Assembly (NCBI GenBank): GCA_947631625.1 | Contig: CANRMA010000001.1 | Location: 124,001-188,000, forward strand | Origin: an uncultured Lachnospiraceae bacterium | GTDB lineage: Bacteria > Bacillota > Clostridia > Lachnospirales > Lachnospiraceae | Length of the DNA: 64,000 nucleotides | Direction: 5' to 3' | Shown here: positions 17,639 through 26,818 of the stretch, in pieces | How positions within the stretch are numbered: the stretch's first letter is position 1 | Layout of the letters: each line of letters opens with the position of its first letter | Position numbers and translations under genes: made by a program | The notes under the pieces: generated by a model | What the model was told of the DNA's origin: nothing | The model's database searches: none | What the model saw: the letters and a program-made list of their open reading frames with translations, nothing else

Positions 17639-19222
17639 TTAGTTTTCCGCCCCGTTAAGCGATTCCGTAAACCGGTCAAACGCAGCCTGCCCTTCGGGCG
17701 TCCTTTTATATACTCCTGCGTCCTCCAAAACCTTCATAAATACATCTCCGATCTCTTTATGAAGAATATCGGTTATGTTGTCTTTATTCACATCACTATA
17801 TTTAGGCAAAAATTCATCGACCCAGTCCGCATGCTTCTCCAAAACCTCGTCGCTGCGGATATCCTTACCGGAAAGTATCGCCTGCGCAAGCTGCTCCATT
17901 TCGCTTTTTAACCTCGCGGGCAGCACAGCAAGCCCCATTACTTCAATAAGACCTATATTTTCTTTCTTGATATGGTGAAGTCTGGCATGAGGATGATACA
18001 CGCCGAGCGGATGCTCCGCAGTGGTTATGTTGTTGCGCAGAACCAGATCCAACTCGAATTTTTCACCACGTTTTCTTGCTATAGGCGTAATCGTGTTATG
18101 AGGTTCTCCGTCCGTATAAGCATAAATGAACGCCTCCTCATCAGTATATTTTCTCCAATCATCCAAAATCACATCCGCAAGCGCTATAAGCCTTCCGGTA
18201 TCCTTGGAAGAAATACGGATCACAGACATAGGCCAGTTTACTATACCTGCGTCAACATCCTCGAAGCCTTTTACCGTAAATGTCCTCTCTATGGGCGCTT
18301 TAGCCATTGCGAACTCATAATGCCCGCCCTGAAAATGGTCGTGGCTTAAGATCGAACCTCCCACTATCGGAAGATCGGCATTGGAGCCCACGAAATAATG
18401 AGGAAACTGTTTTACAAAATCAAAAAGTTTGCAGAACGTGTCATGCTCTATCTTCATCGGGATATGCTCGGAATTAAAAACTATGCAGTGTTCGTTATAA
18501 TAAACATACGGTGAATACTGAAAACCCCATTTGCTCCCATTGATCGTTACAGGTATTATTCTGTGATTCTGCCTTGCCGGATGATTGACTCTCCCTGCGT
18601 ATCCTTCATTTTCCATACATAACAGGCACTTGGGATAGCCGCTCTGCTTGGCGCTTTTGGCAGCCGCGATCGCTTTGGGGTCTTTTTCCGGTTTGGATAA
18701 ATTGATCGTTATATCCAGATCTCCATACTTGGTAGCCACAGTCCATTTCTGATCTTTTTTAATGCGGTAACGTCTGATATAATCCGTATCCTGACTTAAT
18801 TTATAAAAATAATCCGTCGCCTCTTTGGGGCTTATCTCATATTTTGATCTAAACTTAGCTATAACTTCGCTAGGTCTGGGAACCAATGTTCCCATTATCT
18901 TAGTGTCAAACAGATCTCTGTAAACTATGCTGTTTTCACTTATAAAACCATTCTCACAGGCATAATCCAACATGTCTGAAAGTATATTTTCAAGTTCACA
19001 TATAATGTCTTTGCCTTCCGAACCGTCTTTGTCACAGAACCTGTTTACATTCTCCTGACGGTTCTTATTTTCCTCATTTATGACACTTGTGTCATTTTCT
19101 TCCAATTCGTCCAGTCCAAACAGCTCCAACAACCTGTTGACAGTATAAATTTTGTCGCTTTCCTCAATCAAACCCGTTTCCAAAGCATATTCTATCAATC
19201 TTCCAATATACTGCTGAATCAT
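17639..19222 (-). CDS. galT: UDP-glucose-hexose-1-phosphate uridylyltransferase (Firmicute type)
   Basis: 527 residues from an ATG with TTGGAGG upstream; the in-frame TTG at 19252 lacks a site. GalT exchanges UMP between UDP-glucose and galactose-1-phosphate in the Leloir pathway. The Firmicute-type enzyme is longer than the E. coli form. Recognisable blocks are PKCLLCMENEGYAGR near 210, RQNHRIIPV, the active-site region SHDHFQGGHYEF near 300, and GVYHPHARLHHIKKENIGLIEVMG near 415. It follows galK by 36 bases in the same direction. galE is not in the window. Confidence 0.96.
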   Translation of the reverse strand: MIQQYIGRLIEYALETGLIEESDKIYTVNRLLELFGLDELEENDTSVINEENKNRQENVNRFCDKDGSEGKDIICELENILSDMLDYACENGFISENSIVYRDLFDTKIMGTLVPRPSEVIAKFRSKYEISPKEATDYFYKLSQDTDYIRRYRIKKDQKWTVATKYGDLDITINLSKPEKDPKAIAAAKSAKQSGYPKCLLCMENEGYAGRVNHPARQNHRIIPVTINGSKWGFQYSPYVYYNEHCIVFNSEHIPMKIEHDTFCKLFDFVKQFPHYFVGSNADLPIVGGSILSHDHFQGGHYEFAMAKAPIERTFTVKGFEDVDAGIVNWPMSVIRISSKDTGRLIALADVILDDWRKYTDEEAFIYAYTDGEPHNTITPIARKRGEKFELDLVLRNNITTAEHPLGVYHPHARLHHIKKENIGLIEVMGLAVLPARLKSEMEQLAQAILSGKDIRSDEVLEKHADWVDEFLPKYSDVNKDNITDILHKEIGDVFMKVLEDAGVYKRTPEGQAAFDRFTESLNGAEN

Positions 19223-19258
19223 GTCCGCCTCCAAATTATTTATTATATTCAATCTTTT

Positions 19259-20422
19259 TTACAGCTTACAAGGCCCGTCTCCGATCTCAACCACATAAAA
19301 ATCCGCTTTTTTCCCGACACGCTCCTCATATGCCGCGCTTAATCTATTTTTAAATTCTTCGACCGCCTCGTCCTTGACTATGCTTACCGTACAGCCTCCA
19401 AAACCCGCTCCGGTAATGCGTGAACCTATCACGCCGTCGATCTTCCATGCTTCCTCCACAAGTATATCTATCTCGCTGCAGGACACCTCGTAATCATCAC
19501 GCAGCGATACGTGAGACTCATTCATAAGCTTCCCGAAAAGTTCTACATCATTATTTTTAAGCGCCTCTACCGCGCGTATCGTTCTCTGATTTTCATATAC
19601 CGCATGCTTGGCTCTGCGCAGCCTCGCATCATCTTTTATTGCAGACTTATGCGCTTCAAACTCTTTTTCGGTAAGGTCTCCAAGAGTCTGTACATCCACC
19701 TTAGTCTGAAGCTCCTTAAGCGCCTGTTCACATTCGCTCCGTCTGGTATTATATGAGGAATCCGTAAGTTTATGTTTTACATTGCTGTTAGTTACAACTA
19801 TCTTCGCTCCCTTTAAAACCAACGGCGCATATTCATAAGACAGATCGGCGGTATTTAAAAATATGGCGTTGTCCTTTTTACCCATTGCGGAAGCAAACTG
19901 ATCCATAATGCCGCAGTTCATACCGTTAAAATTATTTTCGGAATACTGCCCTATGAGAGCCAGATCGATATTTGAAACCTCAAAACCAAACAGATCACGC
20001 AGCATAAAACCTGTCAGCACTTCCAAAGATGCCGATGATGATAAACCCGAACCGTTAGGTATATTTCCGTATAATACCACGTCCAGTCCGCAGGGCAGCT
20101 TAAACCCTCTTTTTTCAAACGCCCACATAACTCCCTTTGGATAGTTAGTCCATTCGGCTTCCTTTTCGGGCTTTAAATCCTTAATGGTAGATTTTATGAC
20201 ACCCAGACTGTCAAAATTCATGGAGTACAGAAACAGCTTGTCATCATTTCTTTTCCGCGCCGCCGCATACGTTCCGATAGTCAGCGCGCAGGGAAAAACA
20301 TGTCCGCCGTTATAATCCGTATGCTCGCCTATCATATTGACACGCCCCGGAGCAAAATATACACTTACCCCATCTGTATCACCAAAAATCTCCTCAAACT
20401 TCTTTAAAACCGTTTCCTTCAT
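19259..20422 (-). CDS. galK: galactokinase
   Basis: 387 residues, the usual length. It phosphorylates galactose at C1 using ATP. The galactokinase signature GRVNMIGEHTDYNGGHVF is near residue 26. The GHMP ATP-binding motif GSGLSSSASLEV is near 126. The third motif ITGAGFGGCTVSIV is near 338. The ribosome site is AAAGGAGAG. It sits between a GH25 muramidase gene (26 bases upstream) and galT, all co-directional. With the mgl-type importer 16 kb away it gives a plausible galactose uptake and use route. Confidence 0.97.
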   Translation of the reverse strand: MKETVLKKFEEIFGDTDGVSVYFAPGRVNMIGEHTDYNGGHVFPCALTIGTYAAARKRNDDKLFLYSMNFDSLGVIKSTIKDLKPEKEAEWTNYPKGVMWAFEKRGFKLPCGLDVVLYGNIPNGSGLSSSASLEVLTGFMLRDLFGFEVSNIDLALIGQYSENNFNGMNCGIMDQFASAMGKKDNAIFLNTADLSYEYAPLVLKGAKIVVTNSNVKHKLTDSSYNTRRSECEQALKELQTKVDVQTLGDLTEKEFEAHKSAIKDDARLRRAKHAVYENQRTIRAVEALKNNDVELFGKLMNESHVSLRDDYEVSCSEIDILVEEAWKIDGVIGSRITGAGFGGCTVSIVKDEAVEEFKNRLSAAYEERVGKKADFYVVEIGDGPCKL

Positions 20423-20448
20423 ACCCTCTCTCCTTTACATTATTTAGA

Positions 20449-22119
20449 TTATTGTACGACAAGATAACTGCTTACCGCGTATACGGTCTGCCCGTTATAC
20501 TCAAGCTGTGACCAACCGTTATCCCCTATTCCGGTTCTGGTAAGAGTTTCTCCGTTATGCAACATTCCCACAACCGTATCGGGATTTGACGTACTTGGCT
20601 CCGACCTTAAATTCGTCTCTATCTTAGCCGTAACCTGTTCATTGACCGGCGTATAAACCGGTCCCTGCGGCGGCGCCTGCTGTCCTGTGTCGTCCATATC
20701 AGTAGTAAGATAACTTGTAACGGCATATAAGGTCTGTCCGTTATATATCACCCTCGACCAACCATTGTGGCCTATTCCGGTTCTCGTTGCAGTCTCTCCA
20801 TGTGTCAGCTTATACATAATGGTATCGTCATTTAACGTGCTGGGCTCGGAACGCAGATTGGTTTCCTGTTTGGCCGTTACAGTCTCGTTTACTTCCGTAA
20901 AAATTATACCGACTTCCGGGTCTGCCTCTACCGTTTCCGCAGGCACGTCATCTTTTGCCTGCGCCTCTTGTGTATATTGAAAATATGCGATGTTGACATC
21001 TGTCTTTTTATTTATACCGTCAACTATGCCCTGACTTGTATACTGCCACATATCATGAAGCCCCGAATAGCCGCACACGCTTGTCTCAGGATACGGCCGC
21101 TCCGGATACTGCGCCACCCACATTTTATATTTGGTTTCCAACAAAGACGTGTCCCACTGCGCACTGCCTTCAAGTTCGCCTTTGGAGGCATAAAACATCG
21201 GCGTATATCCCGCAGACGCAATTTCGTCTAAAAATGCGCAGGCTAACGAAGTCCTTGCCGCGCGGTCCAACCCGAACTGCCTGCTGTCCGGCGACTGAAA
21301 ATCTTCGCAATTATATGCTACCGGATATGTAATCTTATATTTCGCTATTATATCTTCGGTAAAAACAGCTTCCGCCTTGGCCTCCTGCGGCGTTACCGCG
21401 GAGGAAAAGAAGTATGCTCCTATCATAACACCTGCTTTTTGCGCTTCCTGCATATTATACCGCGCAGTCGGATCTTCAAAAAGCTCTCCCGTAGCTTTGG
21501 CCCTGTAGCCCACACGTATCATGGCAAAACCGACGCCGGAATTTTTCACCCTGTCCCAGTCGATAGTGCCTTGATACTTGGAAACATCTATACCCATGAC
21601 CATACCCGATACTTCGTCTTCATTTATGCCTGCCACCGTAACTTCCGCGCCGCTTCCCTCATTCCCTGCCGCGGCCGATTCCTGCGGGTCCTGCTCATCA
21701 TCAAGCGCGCCGACGCCTGCAGATACATTCAGATCTTTGCTCTGTGCCGCTCCGTTCCCGGTAAGTTCTCCACTGTCAGCACTGTCTGACCTGACTTCAT
21801 CTGAAGCTTCGGTTGTCTTAGAAATATCTTCCGTATCCTGCTCGTTCTCCGGGTCTTGGTTAGTTTCATCTAACCGATTTTGCAGTTCCTCTTGCTGCAT
21901 ACTTAACTGCGCCTGCAGTTTTGCTCTTTCTTCACTCTTGTTTTTTATGAAAACAGCAAGCACTATTATCAATATCAAAATGACCATAGCGGCGACGCCT
22001 ATTACCATAAACAGCACTTTTTTATCAGCCGCGCTCATCAAGGAAGAATCCCGGTCATTCTTCCAGTCGTTGCTGTTACTACTTATGTCCGAATGTCTGT
22101 CCTTTGTATTTTTGTCCAT
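20449..22119 (-). CDS. membrane-anchored GH25 muramidase with two SH3 domains
   Basis: 556 residues from the ATG at 22119 (AAGGGA site); longer in-frame ORFs run into an inverted-repeat element and are rejected. A membrane anchor (about 35-57) is followed by an acidic low-complexity linker and the GH25 lysozyme domain (about 175-365; GIDVSKYQGTIDWD, WQYTSQG). Two SH3b repeats follow (about 405-465 and 490-556), each with TNLRSEPST and GWSRV/GWSQL. The expected catalytic DxE reads NCE in YNCEDF, so one acidic residue is Asn; related Firmicute sequences may share this. The target is peptidoglycan. Only 26 bases separate it from galK. Confidence 0.9.
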   Translation of the reverse strand: MDKNTKDRHSDISSNSNDWKNDRDSSLMSAADKKVLFMVIGVAAMVILILIIVLAVFIKNKSEERAKLQAQLSMQQEELQNRLDETNQDPENEQDTEDISKTTEASDEVRSDSADSGELTGNGAAQSKDLNVSAGVGALDDEQDPQESAAAGNEGSGAEVTVAGINEDEVSGMVMGIDVSKYQGTIDWDRVKNSGVGFAMIRVGYRAKATGELFEDPTARYNMQEAQKAGVMIGAYFFSSAVTPQEAKAEAVFTEDIIAKYKITYPVAYNCEDFQSPDSRQFGLDRAARTSLACAFLDEIASAGYTPMFYASKGELEGSAQWDTSLLETKYKMWVAQYPERPYPETSVCGYSGLHDMWQYTSQGIVDGINKKTDVNIAYFQYTQEAQAKDDVPAETVEADPEVGIIFTEVNETVTAKQETNLRSEPSTLNDDTIMYKLTHGETATRTGIGHNGWSRVIYNGQTLYAVTSYLTTDMDDTGQQAPPQGPVYTPVNEQVTAKIETNLRSEPSTSNPDTVVGMLHNGETLTRTGIGDNGWSQLEYNGQTVYAVSSYLVVQ

Positions 22120-22146
22120 AGATGTTCCCTTTATATAAATTCTATA

Positions 22147-22207
22147 TAGGTAATTGCGAAACGGTCGTCTAAATTCATAAGCTCTGGAATACATTTCTCA
22201 ATTACTA
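22147..22207. mobile_element. short inverted-repeat element, internally deleted subfamily B copy
   Basis: The left end TAGGTAATTGCGAAAC is identical to the left end of the copy at 5218. The right end reads TTTCTCAATTACTA, a diverged match to the family right end. The interior CTAAATTCATAAGCTCTGG resembles CTAAATTCGGAAGCTTTG in the copy at 28419-28581. At 61 bp it is the shortest member. It lies 27 bases before the GH25 start codon. The rest of 22208-22395 is gene-free. Confidence 0.6.
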
Positions 22208-22395
22208 ATATAAATATTATAAAAAGTTTTGATTAAAATGTCTATAAAATGTATAGATTTACTCTATACGCTTTGCCACTGTGTTTATGTTTAGTTATAA
22301 CTGGGGTAAATTGGTTGGACAAACCGGAAGTTACTTATTTCTTTTTAGCAAACTTGTCTATGTTACTGCCGATTTTAATACAAGCCGTATGTTTG

Positions 22396-22935
22396 TTAAA
22401 TCTTGTTGCAGAACTCTATGATTTCATCTTTCCTCTGTTCCACAGTTTCTTTATACTCCACGGAACATAAACCCAGCCTATCACAACATTCAATCCCCAT
22501 ATGCCCGTAAAAATGTTCGATGCTTTCAAAAATACGCTGACATTCCCTCATACTCGTTCCGGTTCTTAAAGCCACTACATAACCTTTCTTTCCTGAACTT
22601 AAGGCCGCATGCGGCTCATGGGTGTTACACCATGGAGTACATCTGTCAATAAAAGCTTTAAACTGCCCCGGAATATCCGCCCAATAAGAAGGCGATACGG
22701 ATATTATAATATCCGCCCACTCATAGTTTTCGATGATTTTTTCAACGTCATCATTCAGAACGCATTTTGCGGTACGGTGGCAAGTCCTGCATCCTTTACA
22801 AAAATTAAAATTGAATTCGTTAATACATATGTTTCTGGTCTCATATCGTTCCATAAGACATTTTGAAATTATACTTACGATTTCCGCTGTTGCTCCGTTT
22901 TTTACAGGGCTGCAATTCATTACTAAGACTTTCAT
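22396..22935 (-). CDS. flavodoxin-fold NAD(P)H:FMN reductase, iron-sulfur flavoprotein-like
   Basis: 179 residues. The flavodoxin-like fold begins MKVLVMNCSPVKNGATAEIV with the FMN phosphate loop. A cysteine cluster (FCKGCRTCHRTAKC near 47-60) matches the compact motif of archaeal and clostridial iron-sulfur flavoproteins that hold a 4Fe-4S cluster. SPSYWADIPGQFKAFIDR near 80-98 is the second flavin-contact region. It likely shuttles electrons to small oxidants in an anaerobe. It stands alone, with no partner gene apparent. Confidence 0.9.
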   Translation of the reverse strand: MKVLVMNCSPVKNGATAEIVSIISKCLMERYETRNICINEFNFNFCKGCRTCHRTAKCVLNDDVEKIIENYEWADIIISVSPSYWADIPGQFKAFIDRCTPWCNTHEPHAALSSGKKGYVVALRTGTSMRECQRIFESIEHFYGHMGIECCDRLGLCSVEYKETVEQRKDEIIEFCNKI

Positions 22936-22985
22936 TTCATTCTTTCTCCCAAATCCAAATTTTCATAATTCCGACCAATAACAAA

Positions 22986-23126
22986 TTACACCGCAAAGGC
23001 GCACATGTCCATTTTTCCTTTACAATGTATCAAACTCTGCAAGATGATCTCAATGACATTATCCACCCAAAAAGTAATAAAGAAATCAGCAATCTCCGCA
23101 AACAGATTAACAATGAAATCAATCAT
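22986..23126 (-). CDS. possible 46-residue membrane-associated peptide
   Basis: An ATG at 23126 preceded by AGAGGAAAC opens a 46-residue frame (MIDFIVNLFAEIADFFITFW ...) with an amphipathic, aromatic-rich N-terminal helix and a Cys/Lys tail. I do not recognise it. The frame can be extended to 23174 without a ribosome site. The tail composition differs from the hydrophobic front, so it may be a truncated relict. Support is the ribosome site and hydrophobic pattern only. Confidence 0.35.
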   Translation of the reverse strand: MIDFIVNLFAEIADFFITFWVDNVIEIILQSLIHCKGKMDMCAFAV

Positions 23127-23202
23127 GTAAGTTTCCTCTAAATCCCGATTTGTTCCACTAACATAATACCACAATCATGCTCATTTGTTCAAAATATGCC
23201 CC

Positions 23203-24276
23203 TTAATTGATGACATTGAAATAATCATCGATCCCATTGGCGATTCCCTGAACCATTTTCTGTTGATAATCCTCATCTTCCATATTCACATCATCAGCAG
23301 GATTAGTCATATAACCCATTTCAAGGATAGTTACGGGAACCGTACTCCAATTAATTCCGGTCATAGTATCCGATGCGCCCACGCCCTGATTATTCATACC
23401 GGTTGAACTGCAGTACGAATCCAGAATACATTGACTCAAACGCTGACTCTCATTTGCCAGATTGGCAATATACGGATTGGAAGACGACGGAGCCAAAGCA
23501 AGCGCTCCGCTTACGGAAGAATTGTCCACACCGTTTGCATGGATGCGCACCGCTATATCCGCACCCACCGACGAGGCATATTGCGCGCGCTCCATATTGC
23601 TGATATTTACATCATGAGTTTCTCTTGTCATATACACCGTATATCCTCTGCCCTCAAGCTCGTCTCTAAGCTGCAAAGATATATCCAAAGTAAGCTCATA
23701 TTCCATAACACCTGTTGTTCTTCCACTGGTCCCGCCTGTAACTCTCGCTTTCATAGTTGTTGAATCAGGGCCGTTCGGTTCTTTGGTACTGTCACCCCTA
23801 GCCTGATGCCCCGGATCTATTACTACGACATATCCTGTCGAATCCTGCTTCGGCTCCTGCGCGCTGTCCTGAATATCATCCTGTTCGCTGTTCTGCTCTA
23901 TGCTCTGAATATTACTCTGTTCGCTGTTCTGCTCTATGCTCTGAATATTACTCTGTTCGCTGCCTTGCTCTCCGCTCTGAATATTACCCTGTCCGCTATC
24001 TTGCTCTCCACTCTGAATATTACCCTGTTCGCTATCCTGCGCTTTCTCCTGCATCGCAGTCTGTACGTTATCTCGCATCTTATCCTGTACCTTTAACTCA
24101 TATGCACTTTTAAGGCTGCTTAAAAACTTCCATTCGACATCTGTATTCTGCAGACCGATACTTCCCATGCAAACCTCGGCATCCTTATTACCTTTTTCAT
24201 AAGAATAAATGATTGTTAAAATTATAACAATCCCCGCAATACATATGATCAATAATTTTCTTAAATCTTTTATCAC
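23203..24276 (-). CDS. N-acetylmuramoyl-L-alanine amidase (Amidase_3) with 12-residue repeat linker
   Basis: 357 residues from a GTG at 24276 with GGAAGGAG upstream. An N-terminal membrane segment (about 6-24) is followed by a Gln/Glu/Ser-rich linker of about five 12-residue repeats (pattern xNIQSxEQxSEQ, about 85-145), then the zinc amidase domain (about 150-355). The zinc ligands are in VVIDPGHQARGD, GVMEYELTLD and AVRIHANGV, and the catalytic Glu in LEMGYMTNP. It cleaves the bond between muramic acid and the stem peptide. The repeats are encoded by 36-bp tandem DNA repeats, so linker length can vary. Confidence 0.93.
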   Translation of the reverse strand: MIKDLRKLLIICIAGIVIILTIIYSYEKGNKDAEVCMGSIGLQNTDVEWKFLSSLKSAYELKVQDKMRDNVQTAMQEKAQDSEQGNIQSGEQDSGQGNIQSGEQGSEQSNIQSIEQNSEQSNIQSIEQNSEQDDIQDSAQEPKQDSTGYVVVIDPGHQARGDSTKEPNGPDSTTMKARVTGGTSGRTTGVMEYELTLDISLQLRDELEGRGYTVYMTRETHDVNISNMERAQYASSVGADIAVRIHANGVDNSSVSGALALAPSSSNPYIANLANESQRLSQCILDSYCSSTGMNNQGVGASDTMTGINWSTVPVTILEMGYMTNPADDVNMEDEDYQQKMVQGIANGIDDYFNVIN

Positions 24277-24429
24277 TTAATATCTCCTTCCCTGATCGCC
24301 AATATTTTTAAATAATTGTAAAACTCTCTCCGCGTATATTGATTGCGCGGATTTATCAAACACCGGTTCAGACTAGTTCGGGTGATCTGTCACCGTTACT
24401 TTTTACAGAATACTATATATGCTAAGAAA

Positions 24430-24909
24430 CTATAAATCTTTTATATACCTTACATCACATTCAAAATGTCCGGTTTTAACTAACGGCTCATATAACCTTC
24501 TAAATCCGTATTTTTCATAAAATTTCCGGGCGGCCGTCATATTCTTCAGGGTTTCCAGATAGCAGCGTCGGTAATATTTTCCGGCATAAGCTAGCGCGGT
24601 ATCCATTAACCGATGAGCTACTCCCGACCCTCTTTCCTGTGGAATGCAATACATTTTCTGCAGCTCGCACACCCCTTCCAAGTCCGCAAGCCTGCCGATT
24701 CCCACGCCTGCTACGACTCTGTCGTTTTCATCAACGGCAACCCAATATTTATTTCCCTTGGAATTATAAATTTCCGAAAATCTCCCCAGATCCGGATCTG
24801 TCCATGCAGTGCCCTCGTGATCGGCGCCATATTCTATCAGACAGCTTCTGATCACATTCTCGACGGCGGCATTATCCTTCTTCCGTATTTCCCTGATCGT
24901 AATACCCAT
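24430..24909 (-). CDS. GNAT-family N-acetyltransferase
   Basis: 159 residues from the ATG at 24909 (AAAGGTG site; the GTG at 24921 lies in that site). The acetyl-CoA-binding motif is QERGSGVAHRLMDTAL near 95-110. The C-terminal YLETLKNMTAARKFYEKYGF block is typical. The N-terminal MGITIREIRKKDNAAVENVI is the substrate-side strand-helix. The substrate is unknown. It is a single gene with no operon partners. Confidence 0.9.
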   Translation of the reverse strand: MGITIREIRKKDNAAVENVIRSCLIEYGADHEGTAWTDPDLGRFSEIYNSKGNKYWVAVDENDRVVAGVGIGRLADLEGVCELQKMYCIPQERGSGVAHRLMDTALAYAGKYYRRCYLETLKNMTAARKFYEKYGFRRLYEPLVKTGHFECDVRYIKDL

Positions 24910-25055
24910 ACTTATCTTCACCTTTAAATAAACTATTTATCAATAAAACCAATATTGTCCCTTCTTATCATTCTCAAACAGCGCTTATTATAACAACAGC
25001 GGCAGATTCTTATAGAAACTTCTGCCGCCTATACACATTTTCCACAATAATGGCT

Positions 25056-25125
25056 GTTCCCACTGTTCGATTATGTTAATTATAATGTTTGTCCCCACTG
25101 TTCAATCATGTTAATTATAATGTCT
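25056..25125. repeat. 35-bp direct repeat pair in a gene-free stretch
   Basis: Two adjacent copies of a 35-bp unit (core CACTGTTCGATTATGTTAAT) begin at 25056 and 25091 and differ at a few positions. The surrounding stretch 24910-25444 holds no other gene. An operator-like palindrome and promoter occupy its last 90 bases. Confidence 0.8.
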
Positions 25126-25355
25126 GCCCCGCCATTTTTCAAGCTGTTTCAGACGTTTTTCAACGCCTGTAAACTCTCGGCAAACAATAGTTCCGGCAAG
25201 ACATATCTTCCGCGGATCGACCATCGGTATGCGGAAAAGAATTTATAGACTGCTTATGTTTAATAGAATTCTTTAAATACACTTGTCGTTGATGAGCCGC
25301 TTGATATATGCAAAACTTAGCAGCCAAAAACAGCTTAAAATCAATTGTAAAAATC

Positions 25356-25411
25356 CATAAAATCAATCATAAAAAAATACGATTGATTTTATGAGTATTT
25401 CTGCGTATAAT
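25356..25411 (+). promoter_or_regulatory. promoter with overlapping 13-bp inverted repeat upstream of the AlbA-type gene
   Basis: A perfect inverted repeat (CATAAAATCAATC at 25356-25368, GATTGATTTTATG at 25381-25393) overlaps the -35 hexamer TTGATT (25383-25388) of a promoter with a 17-base spacer and TATAAT at 25406-25411. The ribosome site AAGGAAG is at 25430-25436. A dimeric repressor bound here would block the -35 element; the downstream gene, which has a winged-helix tail, is an obvious candidate. Confidence 0.7.
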
Positions 25412-25444
25412 ATAAGCAGTAAAATTGTAAAGGAAGCACCGTAT

Positions 25445-26698
25445 ATGCGTGAAACAAGAATTACAGAGTTCAAAGAAAAGATTACAAATACATTTTTAAA
25501 AACAGTAAGCGCCTTTTCGAACTACGGTGGCGGAGAGATTTATTTTGGCATTGATGACAATGGTAATATCAAAGGACTGTCGGATGTAAAGCAGGCGTGT
25601 CTGGATATTGAAAACAAAGTGAATGACAATATTACTCCACAGCCTGATTACACGTTGGAATTGCAGAATAATGACAGAACGATAAAACTGACTGTTAAAA
25701 GCGGGCTTCAAAAGCCATATTTATATAAATCAAAAGCATACAAACGAAATGATACCGCAACAATAGAAGTTGACACACTGGAGTTGTCAAGACTGATCTT
25801 GGAAGGTAAAAATATCAGATTTGAAGAATTACCGTGTAAGGATCAGGAACTTACATTTGATATTTTATGCCGGAAATTAAAAGAATGCATTCAGATCGAA
25901 ACCTTCGATCAAGATACCTTGAAAACGCTGAATTTATATAACAACACCATTGGATATAATAATGCGGCCGGTATTTTGGCAGATAAAAATCATTTTCCGG
26001 GAATTGATATTGTGAAGTTCGGTGAAAACATCAGCATAATTTATAAGAGGGCAACCTTTGACAATATGTCCGTTTTAGAAGTATATGAAAGATCATTAGA
26101 GGTATTCAAAGATTATTATCAATACGAAGCAATACAAGGCGCCGACAGAAAAATGGTGGAAAAAATACCGGAGGCTGCATTCAGGGAGGCAATTGCAAAT
26201 GCATTAATTCATAGAGTGTGGGATACGGAATCACAAATAAAAGTTTCGATGTTCGATGACAAAATAGAAATTATTTCTCCGGGAGGGCTGCCGCCCGGAA
26301 TATCGGAAGATGAGTATTTATCGGGAAAACTTTCCGTTCTGAGAAACGTAAATCTTGCAAATGTATTTTACAGGCTAGGGTTTGTAGAAATATTCGGTAC
26401 AGGAATTACACGGATAAAACAACTCTATGAAGAAGGATCAAAACAACCGGACTTTGAAATATCGGAAAATACCATTAAGATTGTACTTCCGGTTTTTGAG
26501 AAAAACGAGAATTTAACGGAAGATGAACGAAAAATATATAAGCTCCTAAGCAAGACAATGTTGAAATCGATCAGCGAAATTACTCCTTATGTTGAGTTTG
26601 GCAAATCAAAGACAACACAGTTACTAAAAGAGATGAGCAAACAAGGTATTGTGAAAATTGAAGGAAGAGGAAAAGGTACTAAATATATGATAAAATAG
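25445..26698 (+). CDS. AlbA_2 (Schlafen-like) ATP-binding protein with winged-helix C-terminus
   Basis: 417 residues from the ATG at 25445 with AAGGAAG eight bases upstream; the upstream in-frame ATG lies inside the promoter. The N-terminal AlbA_2 domain (about 1-125) has RITEFKEKITNTFLKTVSAF and GGGEIYFGIDDNGNIKGL. The central ATP-binding region (about 230-350) has PEAAFREAIANALIHR, IEIISPGGLPPGIS and FGTGITRI. The C-terminal winged helix (about 360-415) ends RGKGTKYMIK. Such proteins are common in accessory regions and act as regulators or defence-linked factors; the role here is unknown. Its A-rich codon use suggests transfer. Confidence 0.88.
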   Translation: MRETRITEFKEKITNTFLKTVSAFSNYGGGEIYFGIDDNGNIKGLSDVKQACLDIENKVNDNITPQPDYTLELQNNDRTIKLTVKSGLQKPYLYKSKAYKRNDTATIEVDTLELSRLILEGKNIRFEELPCKDQELTFDILCRKLKECIQIETFDQDTLKTLNLYNNTIGYNNAAGILADKNHFPGIDIVKFGENISIIYKRATFDNMSVLEVYERSLEVFKDYYQYEAIQGADRKMVEKIPEAAFREAIANALIHRVWDTESQIKVSMFDDKIEIISPGGLPPGISEDEYLSGKLSVLRNVNLANVFYRLGFVEIFGTGITRIKQLYEEGSKQPDFEISENTIKIVLPVFEKNENLTEDERKIYKLLSKTMLKSISEITPYVEFGKSKTTQLLKEMSKQGIVKIEGRGKGTKYMIK

Positions 26699-26818
26699 TC
26701 CCTATAACTAATCCCTGTAACAAGGCAAATGGTGATGAGAAAAAAATAATAAGGGAACTGCAAAAGAAACCTGAATTTGTATTCTCCGTTTTTTGCGATT
26801 GATCGTCCATAAAATCAC

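Noticed and set aside
22249..22470. 73-residue hydrophobic plus-strand ORF
   Set aside because: There is no ribosome site before the ATG, and its last 75 bases overlap the flavoprotein gene on the other strand; it could be a relict but is not supported.
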